Shown here one piece after another: positions 8,546 through 18,915 of a DNA stretch of 64,000 nt; the stretch's first letter is position 1, and each line of letters begins with the position of its first letter. The position numbers were made by a program, and so were the translations under genes. Below the pieces are notes generated by a model, which searched no databases, had not been told where the DNA came from, and saw nothing but the letters and a program-made list of their open reading frames with translations. This DNA is from Imbroritus primus (GTDB taxonomy: Bacteria; Pseudomonadota; Gammaproteobacteria; Burkholderiales; Burkholderiaceae): the NCBI RefSeq assembly GCF_964332355.1, contig NZ_OZ201293.1:2232001-2296000 (forward strand), given 5' to 3'.

Positions 8546-8836
8546 TCAGTCTCCTTGGTCTTGGGATGGTGGTTGCGTGCGTTCTCGCGAGAGGACAGGC
8601 ACGAGCTTCAGCCAGGGCGACAGGTGGAAAAAGCTCATCAGGAAGTACATGAAGGCCATGCCGCCGATGGGCAGAACGCCGGGAGCGGACGCACACAGCA
8701 TGCTTTGCATGTCGTTCGCCGAGACCCAGGCCATCAATGCCAAAGTTGGCGATGCTGCAAGACCAAGCCAACTCGTGACATGGCGAGACTGCGGGGTATC
8801 GGGAGAGCGTTTTCTTGCTACCATGGGTATCGTCAT
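8546..8836 (-). CDS. Small hypothetical membrane protein
   Basis: A 96-residue protein with two hydrophobic segments: WLGLAASPTLALMAWVSA near residues 23-40 and PIGGMAFMYFLMSFFHLS near 56-73. The ATG at 8836 is preceded by GGAAG at good spacing. It ends two bases before the DUF899 start codon, so the two are certainly co-transcribed. I do not recognise the family. Its place between the divergent regulator and the DUF899 gene suggests a membrane partner in the same response. Confidence 0.7.
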   Translation of the reverse strand: MTIPMVARKRSPDTPQSRHVTSWLGLAASPTLALMAWVSANDMQSMLCASAPGVLPIGGMAFMYFLMSFFHLSPWLKLVPVLSRERTQPPSQDQGD

Positions 8837-8943
8837 TTTTGAACTTCCAGTTGGGCCTTGCCGTTGCTTCCCGGCGTCAAACCTGAGAACAATGTACGAC
8901 CGCAGGACTGGTCAGCGTGAGTAACAAGTGTGACGGGAATCAA

Positions 8944-10164
8944 ATGGACTCTCTGATGACTGCCGCGGCGAACGCGCTCGCCGCGGGTGATCCGCTTGCA
9001 GCACTCAAGCGCGTCTCATTGCGCGACGATGCTCCGGCGCTTGCCCTGCGCGGCATCGCCATGGCGCAGCTTGGCGACCTTGCGCGCGCGAAAGCGCTGC
9101 TGGGTAGCGCGGCGCGCGCGTTCGGCAATAAAGAGCCCGTGGCACATGCCCGATGCAGCCTCGCCGAAGCGGAGATCGCACTGGTGTCACGCGATCTTGG
9201 CCGGCCGATGGAGCGGCTGGGCGCCGCCAAAGCGACACTGGAGGCATTCGGAGACCTCGCGAACGCAGCGCATGCCGGTTATCTCGAAGCACGAGGCTTG
9301 CTGCTCATCGGTCGCCTCGACGAGGCGGAGCAGGTTCTGGGCAGCCTTGACGTTGGCGCATTGCCGGTGACATCGCGGGTGGGCCACGCGTTGGTGGCCG
9401 CGGGTATTGCCATACGCCGCATACGCGCGAAACCGGCACGGGATGCACTGGACCGCGCCAGGATTGCCGCTGCCGGCATCGGAATCCCTGCGTTGAATGT
9501 CGAAGTCGATCGCGCCGTACAGGCGCTCGACGCGCCCGCCGCGCGGCTGGTCACGCGCACTGGAGAACGGCTCCTGCGGCTCGAGGAGGTCGAGTCGCTG
9601 TTGGCCTCGCATACGCTCATCATCGATGCGTGCCGGAACGTAGTACGCGCCGATAAAACCGTCGCCTGCCTGACCAGTCGTCCGGTCCTGTTCGCACTCA
9701 TGCGCGTGCTCGGCGAGGCCTGGCCGGAAGACGTCTCGCGGGAAGCGCTGCTCGCCCGGGTCTTCCGGGCACGCGCAGCAGATGAATCGCATCGCGCCCG
9801 GCTGCGGGTCGAGATCGGGCGTCTGCGCGAAGCAATCAGTTCATTGGCCGAGATCCACGCCACTGAACGAGGATTCGTACTGGAAGCACATCAAGCCGAC
9901 AAAATCGCAATCCTTGCGCCGCCCATCGAAGATGAGCATGGTGAAGTGCTGGCGCTTCTCGCCGATGGAGAGGCCTGGTCCAGTTCTGCCCTGGCGCTCG
10001 CGCTCGACGTCAGCCCGCGTACCGTGCAGCGGGCGCTCGATAGCCTTGCGGAAGATGGCAAGGCGGAATGGTTCGGCCAGGGCCGCGCACGTCGTTGGAT
10101 CGCTACAGGCGTGCCGGGTTTCCCGACAAGCTTGTTACTCCCTGCCGGCGGCATTGTAGGCTAG
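8944..10164 (+). CDS. Transcriptional regulator with two winged-helix-like regions
   Basis: A 406-residue protein. The N-terminal half (to about residue 190) is Ala/Leu-rich and helical like TPR repeats (ALRGIAMAQLGDLARAKALLG). A middle part near 205-310 resembles OmpR/SARP-type winged helices (LTSRPVLFALMRVLGEAWPE, then SHRARLRVEIGRLREAI). The C-terminal part near 330-395 is a second winged helix (WSSSALALALDVSPRTVQRALDSL). It is divergent from the small membrane protein/DUF899 pair with about 107 bases between start codons, and ends nine bases before the beta-propeller gene, so it probably controls this small cluster. I prefer the ATG at 8944; a GTG at 8917 lacks a ribosome site. Confidence 0.75.
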   Translation: MDSLMTAAANALAAGDPLAALKRVSLRDDAPALALRGIAMAQLGDLARAKALLGSAARAFGNKEPVAHARCSLAEAEIALVSRDLGRPMERLGAAKATLEAFGDLANAAHAGYLEARGLLLIGRLDEAEQVLGSLDVGALPVTSRVGHALVAAGIAIRRIRAKPARDALDRARIAAAGIGIPALNVEVDRAVQALDAPAARLVTRTGERLLRLEEVESLLASHTLIIDACRNVVRADKTVACLTSRPVLFALMRVLGEAWPEDVSREALLARVFRARAADESHRARLRVEIGRLREAISSLAEIHATERGFVLEAHQADKIAILAPPIEDEHGEVLALLADGEAWSSSALALALDVSPRTVQRALDSLAEDGKAEWFGQGRARRWIATGVPGFPTSLLLPAGGIVG

Positions 10165-10173
10165 GATGCAGAC

Positions 10174-10824
10174 ATGAAACATACAGCCGCCGAGATCATT
10201 CGTGAATATGGCCCGCTTCCCGGAGTGGAACACGTCCATGGCGTCAGCTTTGATGGCCGCCGGGTCTGGTTCGCGACAGGCACCACGCTGAGCGCGCTGG
10301 ACCCCGAGAGTGGGGAGATGCTGAATTCGCTCGATGTTGCTGCCGACGCAGGCACGGCGTTCGATGGCCAGCACTTGTTCCAGATCGCAGACGCGGTAAT
10401 CCGGAAGATTGATCCCCAGACAGGAGAAGTCCTCGCCACGATTCCGGCGCCCGGCGATCGCGACGATTCAGGCCTTGCCTGGGCCGAAGGCACGCTCTGG
10501 ATCGGACAGCACCGCGGCCGCAAGATCTATCAGGTGGATCCCGAGACGGGAACAGTGCTGCGCACAATCGAAACCGATCGCTTCGTCACCGGCGTCACGT
10601 GGGTCGACGATGAACTCTGGCATGGCACCTGGGAAAACGATGAAAGCGATGTTCGCCGCATCGATCCTGCAACGGGTGAAGTGCTGGAACGACTGGACAT
10701 GCCGCCAGGAATGGCGGTGTCGGGGCTGGAATCCGACGGACACGACCGCTTTTTCTGCGGGGCGGGAGATAGCCCCAAAGTGCGCGCGATACGCAGACCG
10801 AAGCGATCTGACGCCGCGGAGTGA
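10174..10824 (+). CDS. Beta-propeller protein, glutamine-cyclotransferase/Vgb-like
   Basis: A 216-residue protein built of about five repeats of the form VWFATGTTLSALDPESGEML, RKIDPQTGEVLATI, IYQVDPETGTVLRTI and RRIDPATGEVLERL. These are blades of the kind found in plant-type glutaminyl cyclotransferases and virginiamycin B lyase-like proteins. There is no signal peptide, so it is probably cytoplasmic. It is short for a full propeller with a known enzyme site, and I cannot identify catalytic residues. It lies nine bases after the regulator gene and is probably translated from the same mRNA. Confidence 0.75.
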   Translation: MKHTAAEIIREYGPLPGVEHVHGVSFDGRRVWFATGTTLSALDPESGEMLNSLDVAADAGTAFDGQHLFQIADAVIRKIDPQTGEVLATIPAPGDRDDSGLAWAEGTLWIGQHRGRKIYQVDPETGTVLRTIETDRFVTGVTWVDDELWHGTWENDESDVRRIDPATGEVLERLDMPPGMAVSGLESDGHDRFFCGAGDSPKVRAIRRPKRSDAAE

Positions 10825-11168
10825 GACAAGAAACAACTCGGCGATTTATGCAATCCTGCCCGTTGGTCGTCTCGTAACCTTCGGCCTCGCTGGAAGTCGT
10901 TGTCGCTTTGTGGAGTCAACCCGAAGGAAATAGCCAGCGAAGGCAGCTATCTACGCTAACTTTCCGGATGGCGGACAGTCCATTCCGGGCTGCGGCGGCC
11001 CCGTTTCGCGGTAGCGAACGAAGGGCAAATTTGGGGAATAGTGGAGCGGTACGCTGAATGGCCGACTTGGGGCCGTAAGCTGCCCCTGCTGATCCATATC
11101 GGGCGGCAGCGTAGAATCGGCTGCGGCTTTACGATCATGCCACGGTGGCGTGCGGCAATCGGGGTGTT
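10825..11168. other. Gap without an identifiable gene
   Basis: About 340 bases between the beta-propeller gene and the tRNA gene. Minus-strand frames give a patchy Pro-rich reading (for example FVRYRETGPPQPGMDCPPSGKLA spans about 10957-11025), but there is no start, ribosome site or family match. It may be decayed coding DNA. No clear promoter or terminator was found. Confidence 0.5.
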
Positions 11169-11259
11169 TGGCGGAGAGGGTGGGATTCGAACCCACGTTA
11201 CGGAAGAACCGTAAACCAGATTTCGAGTCTGGCGCATTCGACCACTCTGCCACCTCTCC
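11169..11259 (-). tRNA. tRNA-Ser (anticodon CGA)
   Basis: The 91-base minus-strand sequence has a 7-bp acceptor stem (GGAGAGG with CCTCTCC), the anticodon stem CCAGA/TCTGG around loop CTCGAAA giving anticodon CGA, and the long variable arm (around ACGGTTCTTCCGT) that marks a serine tRNA. A T-loop GGTTCGAATCC and an encoded 3' GCCA are present. It reads UCG codons. It lies 78 bases downstream of serS on the same strand. Confidence 0.97.
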
Positions 11260-11337
11260 GGATCGTGGTCGTCGTTTTGACGAAGCTGCGATTATAGCGT
11301 AGTTCCAGCCCCACATTCAAGCGCGACGACCGCTTTT

Positions 11338-12642
<1,305 letters not shown>

Positions 12643-13016
12643 GGCGGCAAATGAGGTCACGGGCCAGCCACGGAAGCGCAGCTGGAACCGGGTATTTTAG
12701 CTTAGAGCGGACGCCTTGCCGAAGACGTTCGGCTGGCGCGGCAAAAAAGACGACAATCGCACCCTCAGACATGGATCGAGCCACTCGCCGCGTGCGAGAA
12801 ACATCCTTGTCGGCAGGCGGGCCCACACCCGAAGACACGGGCATCGGCCTGCGACCAGATCGACCAGCACGCTCCGGCGCCCTTGAGCGTCAAGGCGCCC
12901 CCAGTTACCTTTCGCTCAAGCTCATCGCTCCCCAGGCCTGGGCGCCGACGCTCGCCTTGCCCCACATGGCAGGATGCGATTCGTGAAGACACGCCCAGAT
13001 CCGGGATCTATGGCAC
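12643..13016. other. serS promoter region and unexplained sequence
   Basis: This gap separates the CotH-like gene from serS. Close to serS the minus strand carries TAAAAT at 12694-12699, a good -10 element about 50 bases before the start codon, with only a poor -35 (TTCGGC, spacing 18). The remaining roughly 300 bases hold no gene I can support on either strand. Confidence 0.4.
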
Positions 13017-14903
13017 TTACTGCACGCCCGGACAATTGGTATTGAGCGGTAGCACTTTACAGATGACGCCATGACGCGTGCGCGTGTCATAAACATCATC
13101 GAACGCATACGTACTCGTATTGTTTGTCAGGTCCTTGGCCAGTACTCGCACCCAGTGCGCACCAGCCGGAAATTGCGCGGCCAGCAATGATGGCGATGCC
13201 CCGGTCGAATGGCGCACGACGGTGCGTACGCCCGGCGCGTCGAATGCTGTCTGCCCGGCGGGCAATGTCGTGTCGGCGGGATCAAAAGGCAGAAATTCAG
13301 CCTCATAGGTGATGGCGTGGCCTTGCGGATGAAAAGCGCGCGGCCAGCTCCACCGCAGTTCGGTGATCGGATCTCCCGGGTTGCCTACCACGGTAAACCA
13401 GAACGGCATGGGACGTTTCAGGCTATCGAGAAACGCATGGTAGTTTTTCTCGATGGTATCCACCAGGCGGTTGTACTCGGCCTCCCATTGGATCGCCGTG
13501 CCCGGAAGGTTATCCTTGTCCGGAGAACCCGTCACGAAACCTTGTACGGTCGGCTTATAGGTATCCAGCAGGGTGCGGACCGCTTCCTTGGTGAGATGTC
13601 TGCTGTAAATCTCCGTCACTGCTGCCTTCAATAATTCGACATTACCCGGTTCCATGATGAAACGGCGGTGCAGCGGACTATCCCACCAGTTACCCAGCCC
13701 ATATGCCCAATCCGCATAGCCGGTGGCATTGATCTGACGGGAGTAATCGAGTGCGGCATCATAATCCCAGGGCAGGAAGTAGAATTTGCCATTGGCGGGA
13801 TTCTGATAGAGCGCGAAATTCTGCGTGGTTGTATCGTAGTTGCCCAGCAGAATGACACTCGAGAGCCATGTCAGGTAGTTATTCCGGTTGAAGTACTGAT
13901 CAAACGTGTCGGAAAAAGGAATCGCCGTGTTTCCCAGCGCATCCAGCATTGCGATGATCGATGGGCAATTTTTTCCATCACCGACCTCCTGTTCCAACGC
14001 GGCTTCCAGCGCGGCATTGGCCGTCCCGTCCGGATTACAGGCGTAAGCGCTCTTGCGGTTGAAGTTGAAGGATGCCGCTTTGTAAACCTGAGCGTTAGCC
14101 ACTTGCCACCCACGCAGGGCAACATAATGCTCGCTGAATTTTTCAATGTGGGTGAACAGGCCCAGGCTGCCCGTGGGGCCAGCGTCTGCAGGCGCATTCA
14201 CGATGTCGGAATAGACCACTTCGACGAATTGCGTCCGCATGGACTGATGATGCGGAATCTGCTTCATCAGATCGAATGCCAGCTTGTTACGCACGCGGGT
14301 CAGGTCATACGGATGCTTGTTGAGCTGGAGCGTATCTTCGCCGTACCACATGGCGGGGCGCACGCCGGTCACAGAATCTCGTTTGGTGCGGATACGGAAA
14401 GATTTTTGCGCCGCGTCTCTGGTGCTCGATCCGCGCACACGCATATCGGCGTTCCCACCGGTGAACTGCGCTGACGTGGATGACACCGTAATTTTCTGCT
14501 CAGGCAGGCAATCGTCACCGGTAGCTCTCCTGGTGCGATTCAGTGTTTTGAGGGTAACTCGACCGGATGGATAGGCTTGAGCTCCCGGGGTGGCATCAGA
14601 GCATTGGCCGGTCGAATAGTTCAGATATGGGCCAGAGCCGGGAGCGTTGGATAACTCATAGTTTGCGGCGATACGCAACGCCGTGGCCTGGTCAGGGTAG
14701 TCAACCTGGATTGCCGTTGGCAGGTCATCCGAGGCAGGCGTAAATACTGTTGTCGAAGTAGGTGGTACACCAGGAATGATTGGCGTGTGCCCGCCCGGGG
14801 GCCCGGCATTTGGTGGAACGTCACCATCCTCGCCCCCTCCGCCGCAGGCTGACACAAATAGTGCGGCGGTTAGCACAGTCGAGCATAGACCCTTGTTGAT
14901 CAT
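13017..14903 (-). CDS. CotH-kinase family lipoprotein
   Basis: A 628-residue predicted lipoprotein. The N-terminus is a signal peptide with lipobox VSAC, then a Gly/Pro-rich linker. The CotH kinase region spans about residues 125-470, with the conserved run KSFRIRTK, the segment LQLNKHPYDLTRVRNKLAFD and the acidic motif FYFLPWDYDAAL, which corresponds to the metal-binding motif of the atypical kinase fold. The last 120 residues look like a beta-sandwich domain. CotH of Bacillus phosphorylates spore-coat proteins; the role in Gram-negative bacteria is unknown. The start at 14903 is chosen for GGGGG upstream; ATG 14915 is possible. The DNA is visibly more AT-rich than its neighbours and the gene sits inside the conserved rarA-serS order, which suggests acquisition. 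Confidence 0.85.
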   Translation of the reverse strand: MINKGLCSTVLTAALFVSACGGGGEDGDVPPNAGPPGGHTPIIPGVPPTSTTVFTPASDDLPTAIQVDYPDQATALRIAANYELSNAPGSGPYLNYSTGQCSDATPGAQAYPSGRVTLKTLNRTRRATGDDCLPEQKITVSSTSAQFTGGNADMRVRGSSTRDAAQKSFRIRTKRDSVTGVRPAMWYGEDTLQLNKHPYDLTRVRNKLAFDLMKQIPHHQSMRTQFVEVVYSDIVNAPADAGPTGSLGLFTHIEKFSEHYVALRGWQVANAQVYKAASFNFNRKSAYACNPDGTANAALEAALEQEVGDGKNCPSIIAMLDALGNTAIPFSDTFDQYFNRNNYLTWLSSVILLGNYDTTTQNFALYQNPANGKFYFLPWDYDAALDYSRQINATGYADWAYGLGNWWDSPLHRRFIMEPGNVELLKAAVTEIYSRHLTKEAVRTLLDTYKPTVQGFVTGSPDKDNLPGTAIQWEAEYNRLVDTIEKNYHAFLDSLKRPMPFWFTVVGNPGDPITELRWSWPRAFHPQGHAITYEAEFLPFDPADTTLPAGQTAFDAPGVRTVVRHSTGASPSLLAAQFPAGAHWVRVLAKDLTNNTSTYAFDDVYDTRTRHGVICKVLPLNTNCPGVQ

Positions 14904-15177
14904 CACAACCCCCATGTATTTGATTTGGATATCGGCTATTTCCCAATAGCTCGAAGGGGAAGTATAACGTAGAGGTCACTTTTAACCCACCCGAAAGGGG
15001 GGTATCACGCCCTGGGGCTCGCGGAATTTCCTGCTACCGGGCATGTCCGTTGGCTCGGACAACGGTGAAGCAGCTTCGCTGCTGGGTCTGCAGCCGATCT
15101 TCTTTCCTCAACAAGACAGTGTCGAACGATGCCCCTGCACCAGGCCGCGCGTCAGGTTTGCCGCACTGATGACGTGC

Positions 15178-16503
15178 TCAGTCTTTGCGTGCCTCGTCAT
15201 CCCATTTCCGCAGCTGGGCAAGCTTCTCTCCAATCTTAATTTCCAGCCCCCTGGGTACTGGCTGGTACCAGCCAGGTTCCGGCAAGCCTTCTGGAAGGTA
15301 GGATTCTCCCGCAGCATAGGCGTTGGGTTCGTCATGAGCATATCGATACTCATGCCCATAACCCAGTTCCTTCATTAGCTTTGTTGGAGCATTGCGCAGA
15401 TGAACAGGCACCTCGCGGCTCTTGTCTTGCTGCACAAAGGCTCTTGCCTGGTTGTAGGCGTTGTAACCCGCATTGCTCTTGGCCGCGACGGCAAGATAGA
15501 TGACCGCCTGACCAAGGGCCAACTCCCCTTCCGGGCTGCCCAGCCGTTCATAGGTCAAGGCGGCATCATTGGCGATCTGCATGGCTCTTGGATCGGCCAG
15601 GCCAATGTCTTCCCACGCCATACGGACAATGCGTCGTGCCAGATACCGTGGATCGGCACCGCCATCCAGCATTCTCGTCAGCCAGTAGAGCGCAGCATCC
15701 GGATGGGAACCACGAACAGATTTGTGCAAGGCACTGATCTGGTCGTAGAACGCATCGCCACCCTTGTCGAAGCGCCGCAGGTTCTCGGCCAGGGCGCTCG
15801 CCAGCAACGCCTCGTCGACATGCGGGGTGTCGCTCTGCTGGGCATGCCGCGCGGCGCGCACGACGATCTCGATATTGTTGAGCAGCTTGCGGCCATCGCC
15901 ATCGGCCGCGGCGATGATCGACTGGCGCGCGCCGTCGGTCCATGTCACGCCGCCGAGCACGGTGCTGGCGCGCTGCAGCAGTTCGCCCAGCTCGTCGTCC
16001 GACAAGGTCTTGAGCACATAGACGGCAGCCCGCGACAACAATGCGCCGTTGACTTCGAACGAGGGGTTTTCGGTGGTGGCGCCAATAAAGGTGAACAGGC
16101 CGCTTTCCACATGCGGCAAGAAAGCATCCTGCTGGCTCTTGTTGAAGCGATGCACTTCGTCGACAAAGACCAGCGTCGGCTTGCCGAGCGCCCGGTACTG
16201 CTCCGCCTGCTCCACGGCCGCGCGGATATCCTTGACGCCCGAGAGCACGGCGGAGAGCGCAATGAACTCGGCATCGAAGGCGTCGGCCATCAGGCGCGCG
16301 AGGGTAGTCTTGCCAACCCCGGGCGGGCCCCAGAGGATCATCGAATGCGGCTGGCCGGAGGCGAAGGCGACACGCAGCGGCTTCCCTTCGCCCAGCAGAT
16401 GCTGCTGGCCGATCACCTCATCGATGGTGCGCGGACGCAGGCGCTCGGCCAACGGCATGTTGGCAGCCTGAGGGACTGCATCCTCAAACAGATCGTCGTT
16501 CAT
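15178..16503 (-). CDS. rarA: Replication-associated recombination protein A (RarA/MgsA)
   Basis: A 441-residue AAA+ ATPase related to clamp-loader subunits and RuvB. It acts at stalled replication forks with SSB. The Walker A motif GPPGVGKTT is near residue 60 and the Walker B VFVDEVHRFN near 112; sensor 1 is GATTENPSFEV. The C-terminal tetramerisation region contains KSVRGSHPDAALYWLTRM and GYGHEYRYAHDEPN, typical of the family. It lies between the lolA and serS genes, as in E. coli, though here other genes have entered on both sides. Confidence 0.96.
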   Translation of the reverse strand: MNDDLFEDAVPQAANMPLAERLRPRTIDEVIGQQHLLGEGKPLRVAFASGQPHSMILWGPPGVGKTTLARLMADAFDAEFIALSAVLSGVKDIRAAVEQAEQYRALGKPTLVFVDEVHRFNKSQQDAFLPHVESGLFTFIGATTENPSFEVNGALLSRAAVYVLKTLSDDELGELLQRASTVLGGVTWTDGARQSIIAAADGDGRKLLNNIEIVVRAARHAQQSDTPHVDEALLASALAENLRRFDKGGDAFYDQISALHKSVRGSHPDAALYWLTRMLDGGADPRYLARRIVRMAWEDIGLADPRAMQIANDAALTYERLGSPEGELALGQAVIYLAVAAKSNAGYNAYNQARAFVQQDKSREVPVHLRNAPTKLMKELGYGHEYRYAHDEPNAYAAGESYLPEGLPEPGWYQPVPRGLEIKIGEKLAQLRKWDDEARKD

Positions 16504-16625
16504 GCCTGCATTGTCGCAGAAGATGACCCGAAAATCCGGCAGAACGGGCGCATACGCCCTGTCCGCGACTTACCGAACGCGATGGCTTGCCGGGATAATG
16601 AGCGCTTCCGTCTTCCTGGACCCTC

Positions 16626-17474
16626 ATGCCGCAGCCATCGCTTCCGCCCCAGCCGCCAGCAGCGCAACCGTCAGCTCCCCTGCCATCGAGGCCGCGGTCA
16701 CCGGCTTCCGCATGGTCACCGACCCATCCGCTTGCCGCAGCGCCCGCTCATGCGACGACGGCCACGGCACACCCGTTGGTGCCGGAAACCATGTTCGGCC
16801 ACTGGTTTCTGCGTACGCGGGTGTGGGAAAAACACGTCCTGCGCGTCGCCATCGACGACCTGCAAAACCTGGTTGGCGCGCCACTGCCCGCATCGCCTGT
16901 CATTCTCGATGCAGGATGCGGGCAGGGCATCTCGCTGGCCCTGCTCGAAGCCGCCTTCGCGCCAGCCACACTGATCGGTGTCGATCTGCATCACCCGTCG
17001 CTCGCCCTCGCGCGCAGCGTGGCACAGCGCCTGCGCACACCAGTCCAGTTGCTCGAGTCGGACTGTGCCAGGGTCGCCCTGCCCGATGCCTCGGTCGATC
17101 TGGTGTTCTGCCACCAGACGCTGCATCACATCGTCGAGCAGGAAGCCACGCTCGCCGAATTCCACCGCGTGCTCAAGCCGGGCGGCCGGCTGCTGCTGGC
17201 GGAATCGACCGATGCCTATATCTGCTCATGGGTCATCCGCCTGCTGTTCCGTCATCCGATGCACGTGCAGCGCAGTGCCGCGGGCTATCTGCAGATGGTG
17301 CGCGCCGCCGGTTTTGCGTTCGACGACGCCAACGTGTCGTATCCCTATTTATGGTGGAGCCGCGCTGGCGATTTCGGCCTGCTGGAACGTTGGGGTATCA
17401 AGCAGCCCCCGCCACCGGGCCAGCGGCGGGAGACACTGGTCAACGTCGCGGCGTTCAAGCCCCCGGCCTCTTGA
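16626..17474 (+). CDS. Class I SAM-dependent methyltransferase
   Basis: A 282-residue protein. The first 55 residues are a Pro/Ala-rich, probably disordered extension, and a second in-frame ATG at 16791 would remove it. The methyltransferase core has motif I VILDAGCGQGISLALLEAAF, the acidic end of strand 2 (IGVDLHH), motif II DASVDLVFCHQTLHHI and motif III FHRVLKPGGRLLLAES, a UbiE/Methyltransf_11 arrangement. The substrate is not evident. Its last 20 bases overlap the converging DMT exporter gene. No strong ribosome site precedes the first ATG. Confidence 0.85.
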   Translation: MPQPSLPPQPPAAQPSAPLPSRPRSPASAWSPTHPLAAAPAHATTATAHPLVPETMFGHWFLRTRVWEKHVLRVAIDDLQNLVGAPLPASPVILDAGCGQGISLALLEAAFAPATLIGVDLHHPSLALARSVAQRLRTPVQLLESDCARVALPDASVDLVFCHQTLHHIVEQEATLAEFHRVLKPGGRLLLAESTDAYICSWVIRLLFRHPMHVQRSAAGYLQMVRAAGFAFDDANVSYPYLWWSRAGDFGLLERWGIKQPPPPGQRRETLVNVAAFKPPAS

Positions 17475-18327
17475 CACCCGGCCCACGAAACACCAGCGCC
17501 AGTCCGCCGAGAATCAGCGCCATGCCAGCAATGCTGTGCACATTCGGCCAATTGCCCAGGATCAGCGCATCGAGAATGACGGTGACGATGGGCACGAGGT
17601 AGAACAGACTGGTGACATTCACCAGATCGCCGCGCTGGATCAAGCGATACAGCAGCAGCGTGGCGCCGACCGAAATGATCAGGCCCATCCACAGCAGCGC
17701 CATCACCAGACCGGCCGTGACCTCGACACGCCATGATTGAGACGGCGCAATGGCCAGGCACAGCACAAAGCCGATGACGTACTGCAGCGGCAGAACGTCG
17801 GCGGGATCCTGCGGCACACGCTTCTGCAGGATCGTGCCCAGCGTCACGCACCCCAGCGCGACTAGCGCGTACGCCATGCCGGGTGCGGCGAAGCCAGCGA
17901 ATCCGTTCTGCATGACGACCAGCGCCAGACCCGCGAGCGCCAACCCGAGACCGCCTAACCGGGCCGGCGACAGGCGCCGCTCGATTATCAGCAAGGTGAG
18001 GATCGGCTGCACGCCGAGCACCGTGGCGAGAACGCCAGGCGTCACGCCATACTCGAGCGCCAACAGATAACAAATGGTGTAGCCACCCGTCAGCAGCAAG
18101 CCCGTAAACGCGACCTGCCGGCGTGTACCCGGCTGCGGCAGCCAGCGCCGGCGCCAGCCGGCCAACGCCGCCAGGGCGATCAGCGCCAGGCCAAAGCGCA
18201 TCAGCAGGAAAGCGAACGGCGTGGCGGATGCCAGGCCGATCTTCGAGAAAATCGCACCGCCGCTCCAGAGCAGCACAAACAACGCGGTTGACCCGTGCGC
18301 GGTCAACGCGGAAAACATCCTTGTCAT
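17455..18327 (-). CDS. EamA/DMT-family transporter
   Basis: A 290-residue inner-membrane protein with about ten hydrophobic segments in two EamA repeats, for example FVLLWSGGAIFSKIGLA near the N-terminus and VTAGLVMALLWMGLIISVGATL in the second half. Members of this family usually export amino acids or metabolites. No substrate can be assigned. It converges on and overlaps the 3' end of the methyltransferase gene by 20 bases, and the preceding gap separates it from lolA. Confidence 0.88.
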   Translation of the reverse strand: MTRMFSALTAHGSTALFVLLWSGGAIFSKIGLASATPFAFLLMRFGLALIALAALAGWRRRWLPQPGTRRQVAFTGLLLTGGYTICYLLALEYGVTPGVLATVLGVQPILTLLIIERRLSPARLGGLGLALAGLALVVMQNGFAGFAAPGMAYALVALGCVTLGTILQKRVPQDPADVLPLQYVIGFVLCLAIAPSQSWRVEVTAGLVMALLWMGLIISVGATLLLYRLIQRGDLVNVTSLFYLVPIVTVILDALILGNWPNVHSIAGMALILGGLALVFRGPGVKRPGA

Positions 18328-18915
18328 GACAATATCCTGTCGTACGTATCAAGAGGCTCCGGCAGATGTGTCCGCGTGACCCGGCAGCGTGCAGCATGCG
18401 CAAGCGCAATGTCACGCATGCCCGCGTGCTGCAGGCATCAGGTATCAAACGGGGAACGACTGCGGAGACGCAGTAGGCTTAGCCGAGTGCGACGACGTGT
18501 CGCGGCGGGCTGTCTGCCACGGCAGCCACTGCGGCTACCACGGCAACGACTGCGGCAGCGGCGACTGCGCGCACCACTGCGACGACAGGAGGAGAGGTAT
18601 GTGCCGAGCTACGCGCTGAGATACGGCGCGATGCGCACGCACGCCGACCGTCCGCGAAATGCGGGGCAATGGCAGACGGGAAGCGCGCAGACATCGGCAT
18701 GGCGTGGGACGGCGTGTTGGATTCGGTTCAGGGGGTTGGCAAGGTCAACCTGCCAAGTGCGTCGAGGTTAAGGGAATCGCCCGCGGGCGTCAATGCTGCT
18801 CGCCTGCGGCGAATGCGCTGTGTCGCACCCGGCATACAGTGCTGCTTTGACGCCGGGTGCTCCGGGACCCTGATCGGCGCAGCCGAACCGCTGCACGTGC
18901 AGCGGCAGGCACCTG
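18328..18915. other. Gene-poor gap with imperfect GC-rich repeats
   Basis: 588 bases between lolA and the DMT exporter. From about 18510 to 18590 the sequence is an imperfect repeat of CCACGGCA, CCACTGCGG and CGACTGCGG-like blocks about 12 to 15 bases long. Frames across it give Ala/Val-rich or Cys/Gly/His-rich readings without start signals. I do not support a gene here. The DMT exporter promoter should lie close to 18330-18400. Confidence 0.5.

Noticed and set aside
10951..11237. Minus-strand frames next to the tRNA gene
   Set aside because: They run through the tRNA gene and lack start signals or a recognisable family.
11316..11337. Hairpin AAGCG/CGCTT followed by a T run on the plus strand
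   Set aside because: The orientation is wrong for serS and the tRNA, and no plus-strand gene ends nearby, so it is probably chance.
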